DNA from: Prorocentrum cordatum | Taxonomy: Eukaryota; Sar; Dinophyceae; Prorocentrales; Prorocentraceae | NCBI GenBank assembly: GCA_963575745.1 | Contig: CAUYUJ010017976.1 | Location: 89,245 to 153,244, forward strand | DNA length: 64,000 nucleotides | Reading direction: 5' to 3' | Shown: piece by piece, positions 22,001 through 32,645 of the stretch | How positions within the stretch are numbered: the first letter of the stretch is position 1 | How the letters are laid out: each line of letters begins with the position of its first letter | The notes under the pieces: model-generated | What the model was told of the DNA's origin: nothing | Database searches by the model: none | Seen by the model: only the letters and a program-made list of their open reading frames with translations | Translations under genes and position numbers: made by a program

Positions 22001-24980
22001 GCGTAGTGCCATGCGGGGGGGCTGAAGCCGCCCCCGCTGGCGTGCTACCAGGTTTTGGCGGGAGGGTCGACTCGAGGCTTGAGGCCGTGTGGGGGCCGAT
22101 GACAGGAATGGCAGGCGTGGTGCCATGCGGGGGGGCTGAAGCCGCCCCCACTGGCGTGCTCCCAGGTTTTGGCAGGGGGTCGGCTCGAGGCTCGAGGCAG
22201 TGTGGGGGCTGATGCCAGGGCGGCCCTGGGCGGCCGTCTGGTGGCCTAGAGGGCGTCTGCGGTCGACGTCGCCGCCGCACTGTCGGCGTCGGCGCCGCGC
22301 TGTAGCTGCGCTCCGTCGCCGCCGCTCGTCGCGGATGCCGATGAAGAAGTAGTACATGACGTACGTGGCGCACAAGATGGCCCACGTGGACAATGACACC
22401 ACGTTGTACCACTCGATGACCTCCAACCACACACGCTCCACGAACGCTGCCGTGTAGGCCGACGTGGGTGCCACCTTTGGCGCCGCCGCGGACGACTCAG
22501 GGCGTGCTGAATCTGGCAGGGTTGGCGTGAGAGTAGTCGTCGGCGATGACGTCTCGGCTGCGCTCGGTGCCGGTGTTGGTGCTGGTGTCAACGTTGGTGC
22601 CCGCGTAGGCGTGGTCGTGGGAGCTGCCGCTGGCAGTGCTGGTGTCAAAGCTATGGGCGATGCTGCCATGGATGCGAGCGTCGATGCAGACGGCGGGGTT
22701 GGCGTAGATGCTGGCTGCAACTCTGGCGTGGGTACCGGCGTAGTCGTCGATGTTGTCGTCGATGCAGACAGTGCCGCAGACGAAAAAATCGACGAGGCAG
22801 GCGTGTCCTGACATGACATGGCGGTCCCACTAGGGTGCGCCTGAAGACGGCACCCGCGCCAGCGGCCCTAAGCGAGGCGTCAGGACAGTGAATGGTTGAG
22901 GGCTCGTCGAGGCTGGCGTCGATGCGGTCGTCGGTGCTGACGTCGCTGTTGGGGTCGATGCGGGCCGTGGCGCAGGCGTAGGTGTCGACGTGGCGGACGT
23001 GATACGGCGTGGTATGGCGGCCCCAATAGCCGTGGGTGTGCCTGATGGTGTCGATCTCGTCGTCAATGCCGCTGTCGGTGCCGACGATACTGAGGCCGAT
23101 CCTGTCGTCAATGCTGGCGTCGGTGCGGACGTGGGCGCGGGAGCCATGGCCGTGTATGCCACCGTGGATGCAGTCATGAGTGCTATCGTGGATACCGCTG
23201 TGGAGGCCGTTTGGGGAGCTGCCGTAGATGCCACCGTGGGTGGCAACGTTGGTGCCGCCGCCGGCGAGTCTGCCACTGCTGACGTCGAAGGCGGTCGCCC
23301 GAAAGCTGTCGCTGCCGATGCGGACGTCCCAGCTGCCGTCCGTGGTGGCGTCGATGTAGTCGTCGGCGCAGATAGTGACACAGACGATACGGGCGACGAG
23401 GCGGACGTGGCATGACATGACATGGCGGCCCCGCTAGCGGAGAGTGCGCCTGAAGGCTGCACTCCCGCCCGCGGCCATGGACGAGGCGTCAGAGCAGTGA
23501 CTGGCTGAGGACTCATCGAGGCTAGCCTCGATGCGGCCGTCGGTGCTGTCGTTGATGTGGACGTGGGCGCCTCAATGGATGCGGTGGTCGGCGGTGCTAG
23601 CCTAGGGACACCCAGGGTCGTCGGCGGGGTGGGATAAATAGTGGTTGGTGCCGCTGGCGGTGCTGGCATAGGAGCTGTCATCGGTGCTGGCTTCGATGGA
23701 GACGCCGGAGCTGGCGTCGGTGCGGCCTGCAACTCTGGCGTAGGTACCGGCGTAGGCGCAGGCATGGGTGTTGACGCTGGCGGTGCTGTCGTAGGGGCTG
23801 GCGTCGGTGCTGGCCTCGATACGGACGTCGGAGCTGGCGTCGAAGCTGGCTGCAACTCTGAGAGACGATGATGCCGAGGAGAGGTCTGTAGGTCACCAGG
23901 CTTCGGCGGGCCTGAAGGCGCCGCCGAGCGAGTGGCCATACAGGTAGCGCAGGAGTGGCTGATTGTGGTACTGACGTCTCTTGCGGCCGTCGGAGATGTC
24001 GCTGGCAGTACTGGCGTCGCTGCCGTCGATGCTGACGTCGGAGCCGCCGCTGGCAGTGGTGGCGTCGCTGCCGTCGATGCTACCGTCGGAGCCGGCGATG
24101 CTATCGATGCCGCCGTCGGAGTCTGTGATGCTAGCGGTGCTGCCGTCGGAGCCGTCCTCGCCGCCGTCAATGCTGCCGTCGGGGTCAGCGAAACTGTGGT
24201 CGTATCTGCCGTCGGTGGGAGCGTCGGTGCTGACCTCGGCGCCGGCGCCGGTAATGAGTCGTCAAGGTCGTCGTGGTCGTCATCGTCTCCTCCTCCTCCT
24301 GCGGGGCGGGGTGAGGGAGGGGGCGAGGGTGGTGCCGAATCCGTGCCACTCGCTGGCGTCGATGCTGACTGCAGTGCCGCCGTCAGAGCTGGCGTCGATG
24401 CTGTCTGCGGACCGACGGTGCCGAGAACGATGCCGAAGGTGGAGCCGAGGCCGTACCCGAAGTTCAGCAAGATAATGCCGATGAAGTTGAGAGCGGTGCC
24501 TACGTTGCCGCGGGAGCGCTCTCGGGGGGAGGTTGGGGGCCGACTGCTTGTCACGCACGGCGCGACGACGGCAGGCGTGGGAACAGCCCGACCGCACTCA
24601 GCACCGTCACCCTCAGCAGTCGGGAGCCCGACCCCCCCCTGGATACCTGGCCGTACCGAGGTGTGCAGGTGCTGGACGGAGTCGTCTGTGTTGGCGTCGG
24701 TGCCTGGTAGGTGAGCGCGGAGGTCGGCTCGGTAGGCGCGCAGCTCGGCGCGCAGGTGAAACACGTCATGCCCAAGTATACGTAGATCTTCGTGAAGATC
24801 CGCACGCGGCACGTGTGGGGCGTGTCCAGGTGGTACTGGGAGGTCGCGCCCGTGCAGGACGGGCACGCGGAAGACAAGGTCCTGGTGCCTATGTACAGTA
24901 ACATGGCCAGGCAGCTCAGGTAGTACAGCATGGTGAGACGTGAAAGTGCGGTGGCGGCCTGGCGCAGACAGGGGGGCCAT
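19044..24980 (-). pseudogene. Gene B: expanded paralogue of gene A with two compensating frameshifts
   Basis: Minus-strand paralogue of gene A, start at the ATG at 24980. The N-terminal region aligns with A (shared VPVLHGRDL, NLHEDLRIL/DLHEDLRIL, GVGLPTAEGDGAE). The frame stops at a TAG near 22830, where a 5-bp deletion relative to A is seen. The next part continues in another frame (22819 to about 22176), and a missing G in the run at 22175-22179 restores the first frame to a stop at 19044. B carries two copies of the FVERVWLE membrane block (about 22.40 and 20.20 kb), an SH3-like module as in A (about 21.6-21.8 kb), a second one with VQVEITAP and GYIGTTIDLSGDRVVVQF (about 21.2 kb), and its own C-terminus with a basic helix and KRILLSWVLAAYLPPLV. 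It is either a pseudogene or an intact gene with assembly indels. Confidence 0.5.
20777..20980. mobile_element. 204-bp insertion in gene B, MITE-like
   Basis: Gene A reads CTGACG-TTGCCG without interruption at the matching place (near 15160). In B, 204 bp lie between CTGACG and a second ACG. The ends are short inverted repeats (TTTGTGGA ... TCCACAG), and ACG or GACG is duplicated. Inside, a 45-bp piece with GACACTGTGTGGCGGCATCC is present twice in tandem (about 20828 and 20873). The total gain of 207 bp keeps the reading frame. Confidence 0.65.
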
Positions 24981-25124
24981 GGCGGCGGTCGCACTGAGGA
25001 GAGGTGACGCGAATCAGTAGGGTCCTGCTGGGACCCCTCCGGTCTCGCGAGGCCTGGGAGTCTGGCTCCGAGGCGGGGCGCTTCGCGTCGCGGCTGCGGT
25101 CTGAGTGCTGGGCACTCTCGAGCA

Positions 25125-25128
25125 GACT

Positions 25129-25210
<82 letters not shown>

Positions 25211-25255
25211 CAAGAGAGCAGAGAGGAGAGAGGGGAAGCGGAAGAGAGGGAGGTG

Positions 25256-25291
<36 letters not shown>

Positions 25292-25304
25292 GCGAGAGAG
25301 AGGG

Positions 25305-25343
<39 letters not shown>

Positions 25344-25348
25344 CGGAC

Positions 25349-25384
<36 letters not shown>

Positions 25385-25420
25385 GGAGTTGAGAGAGGAG
25401 ACAGGCGAGAGAAAGAGAGA

Positions 25421-25468
<48 letters not shown>

Positions 25469-25646
25469 AGAAGAGAGAAGAGAGAGAGAAGAGAGAAGAG
25501 AGAAGAGAGGAGAGCATAAGAGATGAAGAGAGCAGAGAGGAGGAGAGAGAGAGAGAGAGACGAGAGAGATAGAGAGAAGAAAGTGGGGAGCAGGGGGGGG
25601 GGGGGGGAGAGAGAGAGAGAGACGAGAGAGAAGAGAGCGAGAGATG

Positions 25647-25677
<31 letters not shown>

Positions 25678-25998
25678 CGAGAGAGAAGAGAGAGAGAGAG
25701 ACGAGAGGAGCATTGAGAGAGAGGAGAGCAAGAGAAGCGACGCGAAGAGAAGAGAAGAGAAGAGATTAGAGAGAGAGAGGGAGAGAGAGAGAGAGAGAGT
25801 GAGAGAGAGAGAGAGAGAGGGAGAGGGAGCACGATGACTAGACAGAGAGAGAGAGAGAGAGAGAGCGAGAGACGAGAGAGAGAGAGAGAGAGCAGAGAGA
25901 GAGAGAGAGAGAGAGATGAGAGAGAGGAGAGAGAGAGAGAGAGAGAGCGGGAGAGAGCGAGGGAGAGCGAGAGAGAGCGAGAGAGAGCGAGTGAGAGC

Positions 25999-26031
<33 letters not shown>

Positions 26032-26070
26032 CGACAGAGAGCGAGAGAGAGCAAGAGAGAGCGAGAGAGC

Positions 26071-26122
<52 letters not shown>

Positions 26123-26157
26123 AGAGAGAGAGAGAGAGAGAGATAGAGAGAGAGAAA

Positions 26158-26188
<31 letters not shown>

Positions 26189-26220
26189 AAGAGAAGAGAA
26201 GAGAAGAGAAGAGAGAGAGC

Positions 26221-26253
<33 letters not shown>

Positions 26254-26285
26254 GAGAGAGCAGAGAGAGAATAGAGAGAAGAGAG

Positions 26286-26327
<42 letters not shown>

Positions 26328-26636
26328 AGAGATAGAGGCAGAGAGAGAGAGGCACAGAGAAAGAGGCAGAGAGAGAGAGAGAGAGAGGCAGAGAGAGAGA
26401 GGCAGAGAGAGAGGCAGAGAGAGAGAGAGAGAGGCAGGGAAAGAGAGGCAGAGACAGAGAGAGGAGGCACAGAGAAAGAGGCAGAGAGAGAGAGAGAGAG
26501 AGGCAGAGAGAGAGAGGCAGAGAGAGAGGCAGAGAGAGAGAGAGAGAGGCAGGGAAAGAGAGGCAGAGACAGAGAGAGGGCAGAGAGAGAGAGAGAGAGG
26601 CAGAGAGAGCAGAGAGAGAGAGAGAGAGAGAGGCAG
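25125..26636. repeat. 1.5-kb (GA)n-rich purine tract upstream of gene B
   Basis: Almost uninterrupted purines on the plus strand: GA dinucleotides with GAGAA, GAGCGA and GGCAGA variants, and a G15 run near 25593. 26330-26630 contains a duplicated segment of GGCAGAGA-type repeats of about 150 bp. No gene. Confidence 0.97.
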
Positions 26637-26739
26637 CTCAGTCACACTTAAATCCAGATTCGTCCTCACCGAGTCCCACCACCAAGGGGGCGCCAGCAAG
26701 GAGATGCACATATGGGGATCCCCACGCAGTGAATAATCT

Positions 26740-27698
26740 GTTTTGGGTTTATTCAGGGATCCTTAGCGGATCCTGTAGGGATCCTATAGGGACCGCTCAG
26801 GCCCGGCAGGATCTCTATAAGGATCTGCTAAGGGGTCCTGTAGGGATCTTATAGGGGTCCTACGGGGATCTTATAGGGTCTGCATAGGGACCCTGAAGGG
26901 ATCCTAGCGGGATCCCGTCGGGAGCTTACAGGCCCTGCATCACCTATGGGGTCTCTATAGGGTCTCTGTAGGGGCCCTGCAGGGATCCTAGCGGGATCGT
27001 AGAGGGACTTGACAGGTCCTGCATGATCTCTGTAGGGTCTCCGTAGGGATCCTTTTAGGTTTTCTATAGGGTGTCTATAGGATTCCTAGAAAAGGGATCC
27101 GATAAGGATCCTGTAGGTCCTGCAGGGTATCCGTCGGGTTTCAAAAGAGATCCTGTAGGCCCTGCAGGGTTTCCATAGATCTTATGGGGATCCGACCTGC
27201 CCTGTAGGGTTTTCCATCGAGATCCTAAAGGGGTCCTATAGGGCCTGCAGGGTACCCATAGGGATTCTATAGGGACCTTATTGGCCCTGCAGGTTTTCCC
27301 TTGGGATCCCATTGGGACCTTGCAGGCCCTGCGGGATCTCTATAGGGTCTCTATGCGGACCCTATAGGGATCTCTGTAGGGTCTCTATAGGCTTCCAAAC
27401 GGGACCCTATCAGGATTTCTATAGGGTCCCTCAGGGATCCGACAAGGGATCTGATAGGAATCTCTAACGGGTCTCTATCGGGTTCCTAGAGGGCCCCCAT
27501 AGGGATCTCTATATGGTCTCGAACGGCTTCCTAAAGGGACCCAATCGGGATTTCTATCGGGTCTCTGTAGGGTTCCCGAAGGGACTCGGTAGGGATCTCT
27601 ATAGGGTCATTATAGGGTTCCTAAAGAGACCCTCTAGGGATCTCTTCAGGGTTTCTGTCGGGATCCTGTGGGGCCCTATAGGGATCCTGAAGGGACCC
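26740..27698. repeat. Degenerate 11-bp CTATAGGG array, left part
   Basis: Runs of units such as TCTCTATAGGG and CCCTATAGGGA follow each other every 11 bp, with GGATCC and CCTGCAGG variants. The array is interrupted at 27699 by the TIR element and continues after it at 37065-37190. Confidence 0.9.
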
Positions 27699-27700
27699 TA

Positions 27701-27745
27701 CCTTGGGACTCCAAGGTCGATCTATAGTGCGGGGTCGAACTATAA
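27701..27745 (+). repeat. Left terminal inverted repeat and subterminal repeats
   Basis: The 45-bp TIR begins with a self-complementary CCTTGG...CCAAGG. From 27717 an 18-bp unit of the form TCGATCTATAGTGCGG recurs at 27717, 27735, 27753 and 27770. The last two lie inside the TIR boundary, and an inverted copy (ATAGTTCGACCC) follows near 27798. Such repeats are usual transposase-binding sites (inference). Confidence 0.85.
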
Positions 27746-27928
27746 TGCGGGGTCATACTTTTCTGCGGGTCGATCTATAGTTCGGGCGCGCCGAAAATAG
27801 TTCGACCCGCCGGTTTGGGGCAAACGGGGCTTCAGCACCCATGCTCGCGCTCACCCCACTGGGAGGGGTCCAACATATACTTGAGCCGACAGCAATGAAT
27901 GACAACGATACACACAGAAGCGTTCTTT

Positions 27929-30141
27929 TCAATGCATGCGCACAATCGGCTGGCCGCAGAACTTAGAGATGCATGCCACTGAAAACACTCTCATGGACCT
28001 CCTTTGGCCCCTCCTTCGACCAAATGCAGCTACAGATCCACCAAAATCCTCATCCCTATAGTTCCAGTGCTTCGCTGGTTCACCGCCGCCCATGGACAGT
28101 TCTAAAAACATGTGCATTTTAGGCTTGACTTTAAAATGGGCAGGAAGCGCGTCTTGCAAAGCGGCCGTCTGCGTGGCAGACTTACTTGAATGCTCTCTAA
28201 GAGTGTCCACAGCAAATGGGTGATTGTCAGAGAGTGCCTCGTAACACCGAGATAAGCTTTTCATCCCTGCGTGAATGGACGATTCTACAGCTGCCCGCTC
28301 GTCGACGCCATTCCTCCTATCAAGGAAAGCCTCCGCCATCTCCAATGCCCATGGAACCATGTGCCTGAACATCCCCGCGCCGCACCTCATCTTAGCCGTC
28401 GTTGCTTTATTTCCTTTCACAACGCCCCGCGTCAGTCTCGATAGGCGGCTGGTCTTCTCACCTGGCGGCTGCCTGTCGTAGAACGCCATCAAATGACCAT
28501 GCAGTGTGGAGACGCGGCCTTTCTGGGTAGTTCCAGCCACCTTTTTGTGCGTTACAAGATACCATATCAAGCCCCCTATGAAGTCAGCCGCTACTCCAAG
28601 ATCAACAACGTGTAACCAATCTAGCTTCAGCAACTTTTCGTTCGCATACGGCACTTGGAAGAGAGGGCGCACCTGCTCGCCTGAAGCGATAATCTTCGCA
28701 AGGACTTCTGGCCATGTGCGTCGGTGCGTTCTCCGCGGCGCGTCTCTGCCAGTCTGCGATTTCACCTGCGGGGACCTCCTCCTCCTCCTCCTCCTCCTCC
28801 TCCACCCCTCCTCCTCCTCCTCCTCCACCCCCCCTGGAAGGGGCCGCAAAACGACGACGACGCACCCCCTCCCAGAGGGGATTTCCATCCTCCCCTGATG
28901 TGTTGCGCTCCCAGGGCCTCGTCCTTCTTGATGTTGCACAGGAAGCATACTTCGTCATCTTGCCAGCCAGGTAGCTTGAGCACCTCCTTCATCATCTTCC
29001 AGTCCCCTTTGATCTGGCAAAGCACTCTGCCAATTGGTATGGTAGCATCGGCCACTTGTCGGCGCTTCCTCCATGCGTCCTGCGCGCCGAAGGGAGAGCC
29101 GTCGCGCCGTGCCGTCGGCCAGCGCATCGCAGCCAAGTGAACAAAGCTCCACTGCACCACTGCAAAAACATCATCAAATGTGTTGGGGCCCACGTGCTCT
29201 TTGAGGAACGCTGTGATTGGGGCCCGCAGGTTTTTCCAGCGCCCCGCAGCCCCTGGCAACATGAGGCTGATGATCTCTGCGCTCATCGATCGGTCCCAGA
29301 AGCAAGGGGCCCCGTCCTGCCACGCGCCCAGGGCCACCAGGTCGTTGCGACCACTCTCCGCCCTTGCTCTTTGCACGTGGCGCAGAGACACGCCGTCGAG
29401 ACTCGACGTCTCCAGTAGCACGCTCCGCTCGCCAAAATGATGAAGTTGATGAAGTATTTCGTGAGGAAGCAGCATCGCTAAGTCCATCAGTTGTTCTGTT
29501 TCAGACTTGGGGCCCCAGCCCCTCACCTGGCAGTGATAGAGCGGAGGCCACCCTTTCCTGAAGAAATCCCGCCTGAACTTCCTGGCAGCGTTTTTCGTGC
29601 CCGACGTTGACTCCGTAGTCTGCAGGTCGGAGAGACCTGTCGCAGATGCAGAGACGCAGTCATTGATCAGCTGAGCGCCGCGCTGCCCGCTGACCACGTT
29701 GCTGCTTATCAGGTCCTGCACGTTCGCTCTCAGCCGCCTCTCCAGCGGCAAGCCCAACCTGTCATAACGCAACCGCCGTCTGGAAAACATCCCGCGGGGC
29801 CCGCGGGAGACGGGCGCGAGCGCGGCGGCCTTGAGCCAGTGGCTGCGAACATGCGCGGCTGAGGCAAGGAGCCCTTGCCCTTTCCCGCGCCCCTCCTCCG
29901 CGCCCTCCTTCAATCCCTTTCGTGCCCCTCCCCTCCTGCTAGTCCCTCCGTCAATGCAGTTACTGCCGATGATACCGAGCCCCCCTCCCCCCCGCCCCCC
30001 TCCCCCCATTCCCCCCTGCGATGAGGGGGGCTTCTTTACTGGCAAACCCAGAAACATGCGGCCCCTCACGAAGGGGCACCCCTGGCAGAGGAAGCGGCAA
30101 GTTCTCGTTTTCCCATGGGCGTCGGAAAGGCAGCGCTGCAT
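27929..30141 (-). CDS. Transposase-like protein of a dinoflagellate-wide family (probable DDE enzyme), two exons
   Basis: Exon 1 is about 30141-28918 and exon 2 is 28765-27929, giving 408 + 278 residues. The intron (28766-28917, GC-AG; a GA donor six bases upstream is also possible) keeps frame and holds a GGA tract and a CCCCT...AGGGG hairpin. Conserved wording: LLPHEILHQL; LDGVSLRHVQRA; WQDGAPCFWDRSMSAEI then LMLPG; QIKGDWKMMKEVL; a CFLCNIKK cysteine pair; after the intron KLDWLHVVDLGVAADFIGGL; and a C-terminal WNYRDEDFGGSVAAF. I recognise this as a high-copy family in dinoflagellate genomes. The order DG..P, GD, CxxC, D-x-x-H...LG, then an acidic motif resembles Tnp2/CACTA-type DDE transposases (inference). 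The N-terminal 90 residues include hairpin DNA and may be wrong. Confidence 0.75.
28766..28917 (-). other. Intron of the transposase-like gene with hairpin and GGA tract
   Basis: Needed because the two conserved halves lie in different frames. The acceptor CCCCGCAG/GTG fits the AG/G rule of dinoflagellate introns. The donor is GC (or GA at 28923), not GT. It contains hairpin 28866-28880 (loop CCCAG) and (GGA)n on the sense strand. Confidence 0.55.
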
Positions 30142-30225
30142 GCGTGTCGTCGGGCGAGGCAGAGCATCTCAAACCCTACTGCGTATATGCATGTAAATAC
30201 TGATATGTAGATGTAGGGCCGCAGC

Positions 30226-31500
30226 TCAATTGAGGAACTTCTTGAAGCGCTTGACCGAGAGCTGAATGCCCTCGAACATGTGCTCGTGTGTGCTGTAGGC
30301 GGCCTGGACCTCAGTCTTCAGCTTATCGTACATGTCCGTGTCCTTGCCGACAGAATCAGCGCCCTCAATTTTCGCAATCAGAACCTCCATCTCCGTCTCG
30401 TGCTGGTCCGCATTGTCCACGCACTTCTTGCACTCATCGGCCCAGTTCTGGAAGCTCTGACGGTCCTTCTGATCCTGATCCCCAGCCTTCGCGAGCAACT
30501 GATTCTTCGTGTGCTTCAGGACCTTCAGCTCCTTCTGATACTTGACCAGCGTTTGCCTTGGTAGAGATCATAAACAAGCAATGCGCCGACATGCTTTTCA
30601 ACGCAAACAACGCACGACAGAACGGATACGAACCAGTTTCTATCGCCATCCCCTCCAGGAGGGGCGGCGGGGGCGTGGCGGGGGAGAGGGCCCCCCTCTG
30701 GGAGGGGTCTGGCAGAGCACCAGAGATGGAAGGGCAGGGGGCGGCTGCCGAGGACGGCGCGCGATCTCGTCCTTCTTACTCACGATCTCTGGCCAGTGCG
30801 GATTCTCGATCTTCACCTCGCCGCCCCCACCCGACCCCGAAGCGCTGGACGACGGGAGCTCGGCCATCCTGATGCCTGCAGCTTCGAGTTGCTTCAGGTT
30901 CTTCAGGTTGGACGTCCCCTTGAAGGTGCGCGAGTCCTTCGTCGCCAGCTGGTCATCGTCCATGTTGCGCTCGACGAAGTACCACTCCTTCCACAGAGGC
31001 CTGTCCTTGGCATCTTCCTTGATGGGGAATTCTTCTTTGGTGCCATGCTCTTCGCTGTTCTCCTCCCACCATTCCTGCGCGAAGGCAGTGGCTTCCTGGA
31101 TGTCCGCAAAGTCTTTGATGGTGAGGTTCTTGAGGGCCAGTGCCTGCGATGCATCCCGGTACCCTCTCTTGGCAGAGCGCGTGTGCACCTCTTCATTCGT
31201 GCATCTCTCTTCGAAGGTGGCCAACCAGTCAAGTGTCTTGTCCTTGTCACTCGCGAAGGTCTGCAAGAACCGCTTCCGGTCGGCTGGGTCCTTCATCCCG
31301 TTCCACAGCGCCTGGGCTGCTCTGGCGGATTCTGCGGTGCTCGTAAGTTTCCCGCTGCCGTCCTTCTTCTCCGACTGGTACCTGAGCCACGCCCTCGTCT
31401 TGTCGGCCTCCTCCTTGTCGAGCCCGTGCCCCTTCGGGGCCGCCTTCGACTTCTTCGCCGCTGGTGCGCCATGGCCCTCGATCTTCTTCTTCGGTGCCAT
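30226..31500 (-). CDS. Lys-rich accessory protein of the transposon
   Basis: Starts at the ATG at 31500 (MAPKKKIEGHGAPAAKKSKA, a likely nuclear localisation signal) and is open through a Trp- and Lys-rich helical region (TRAWLRYQSEKKDGSGKL, WLATFEERC, AQEWWEENSEEHG, RPLWKEWYFVERNMDDDQ) to about 30790 (ENPHWPEIV). A second coding segment, about 30552-30226, has helical, charged sequence (VKYQKELKVLKHTKNQLL; QNWADECKKC) and ends RFKKFLN. An intron of about 0.2 kb with two hairpins (30650-30664, 30693-30707) must join them. The acceptor CTACCAAG/G is clear. The obvious GT donors do not keep frame, so its 5' border is unsettled. Function unknown; it may be a DNA-binding partner of the transposase. 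Confidence 0.6.
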
Positions 31501-31659
31501 GCTGCACAACGGTGTGAGGAGAGTGCCCAGCAGGAGCAGAGGAGGGACTACTCCTGGGGCGGGCATGGCTGCCGCGGAACTGACCCCTGAAATTTGGGAT
31601 ACAGCAGCAAACTCGAAATGCCCTGCGGCAGCCGAAACGCCTGCGAATGGCAAGTAGAT

Positions 31660-32290
31660 CGTCGGGGGCCTTCCCCGCGCACTTCAGTGGTGCGTGTGGG
31701 TGTGGTGTGGTGCTGTGGGTGTGGCGTGTGTGGTGGTGCATTTCAGTATCGTCGAGCCTTCCCCTCAGCCAGGGGTTCGTTTCTCTCCCCTCGAAGGGGC
31801 TCGGCACCCACGCGGTCGTCTCCTCCCCCTCGAAGAGAGGGGGTGCTACCTCATCAGCGGTGAGGCGGGGAGGGGGGGGGGTGGTGTGTCAGGGCCCCCC
31901 CCTCAGTAAGGGGTGCGCGCCCCCTCAAAAAGGGGCACCCCCCTCTCTGGATTGCTTTGCGCGGCAGGCAAGCACAGGGGCCCGAACGACTCACCCATGA
32001 TGCAATGCTACTGCTCCCCCCTGCTGCCCCTGCTCACACTGCCCCCCCTCATTAAAGGGGCTCACCCTCAGTAAAGGACGGTGGTGCCCCTCCGCAAGGG
32101 GCCCGTCAAAGATGTTTCAGGGGCCCCCCTCAATCAGGAACACCGCGCCCCCCAACCCCCCTAGGGGGCCCGTCAGATACGGCCCAGCCCCGCCCCCTCC
32201 CCCCCCACCCTCAGCCAGGGGCGTTTCGCCCCTCAGCGGGACTCGTCTGGCCCCCATGCAGCGAGGGGGGGTGCACTGCAAGCGACCTTT
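31660..32290. repeat. Intergenic hairpin cluster (CCCCT...AGGGG)
   Basis: Hairpins with identical stems and different loops at 31762-31776, 31788-31800, 31826-31842, 31899-31913, 31921-31935, 32045-32060 and 32087-32101, plus weaker ones near 32209. No gene is supported in this stretch. Confidence 0.8.
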
Positions 32291-32300
32291 ACGAGAGAGA

Positions 32301-32456
32301 TTCTCTTAAGAGAATTCTCTTAAGAGAATTCTCTTAAGAGAATTCTCTTAAGAGAATTGTTGGTTTTGCCTGAGACATCCACACAATTCTCTTAAGAGAA
32401 TTCTCTTAAGAGAATTCTCTTAAGAGAATTCTCTTAAGAGAATTCTCCAAAGAGAA
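32301..32456. repeat. Tandem perfect 14-bp palindromes in two blocks
   Basis: TTCTCTTAAGAGAA, which is its own reverse complement, occurs four times head to tail at 32301-32356. After a 30-bp spacer (32357-32386, itself with weakly complementary ends TTGTTGG/CCACACAA) it occurs four times again at 32387-32442, with one degenerate copy at 32443-32456. The whole block is one large inverted repeat. It lies between two genes of the transposon. Confidence 0.97.
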
Positions 32457-32645
32457 TTTCCCCTTAAGATAATCGGTTTCGTGATCGCCCGTCCCCTCTG
32501 CCAGGGGCAGCCGCGCGCGCCCCTGCAATGAAGGGGCCGCAGTCAAGCCGAGTTCCCTTAACCCGTCCCGCCTCTATTCTGGCGCGAGAGGCCGCGCTCT
32601 TGTATATGGATGTCGGCGCCGTCGCCGACGCGGTCGCCCCGCGGC

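Noticed and set aside
14528-24714. Plus-strand Gly/Val/Ala frames opposite genes A and B
   Set aside because: Mirror of the minus-strand PTAS repeats; the non-repetitive domains conserved between paralogues are in the minus frames.
30542-31657. Plus-strand frames opposite the Lys-rich transposon gene
   Set aside because: Shadow frames; composition and splice signals favour the minus strand.
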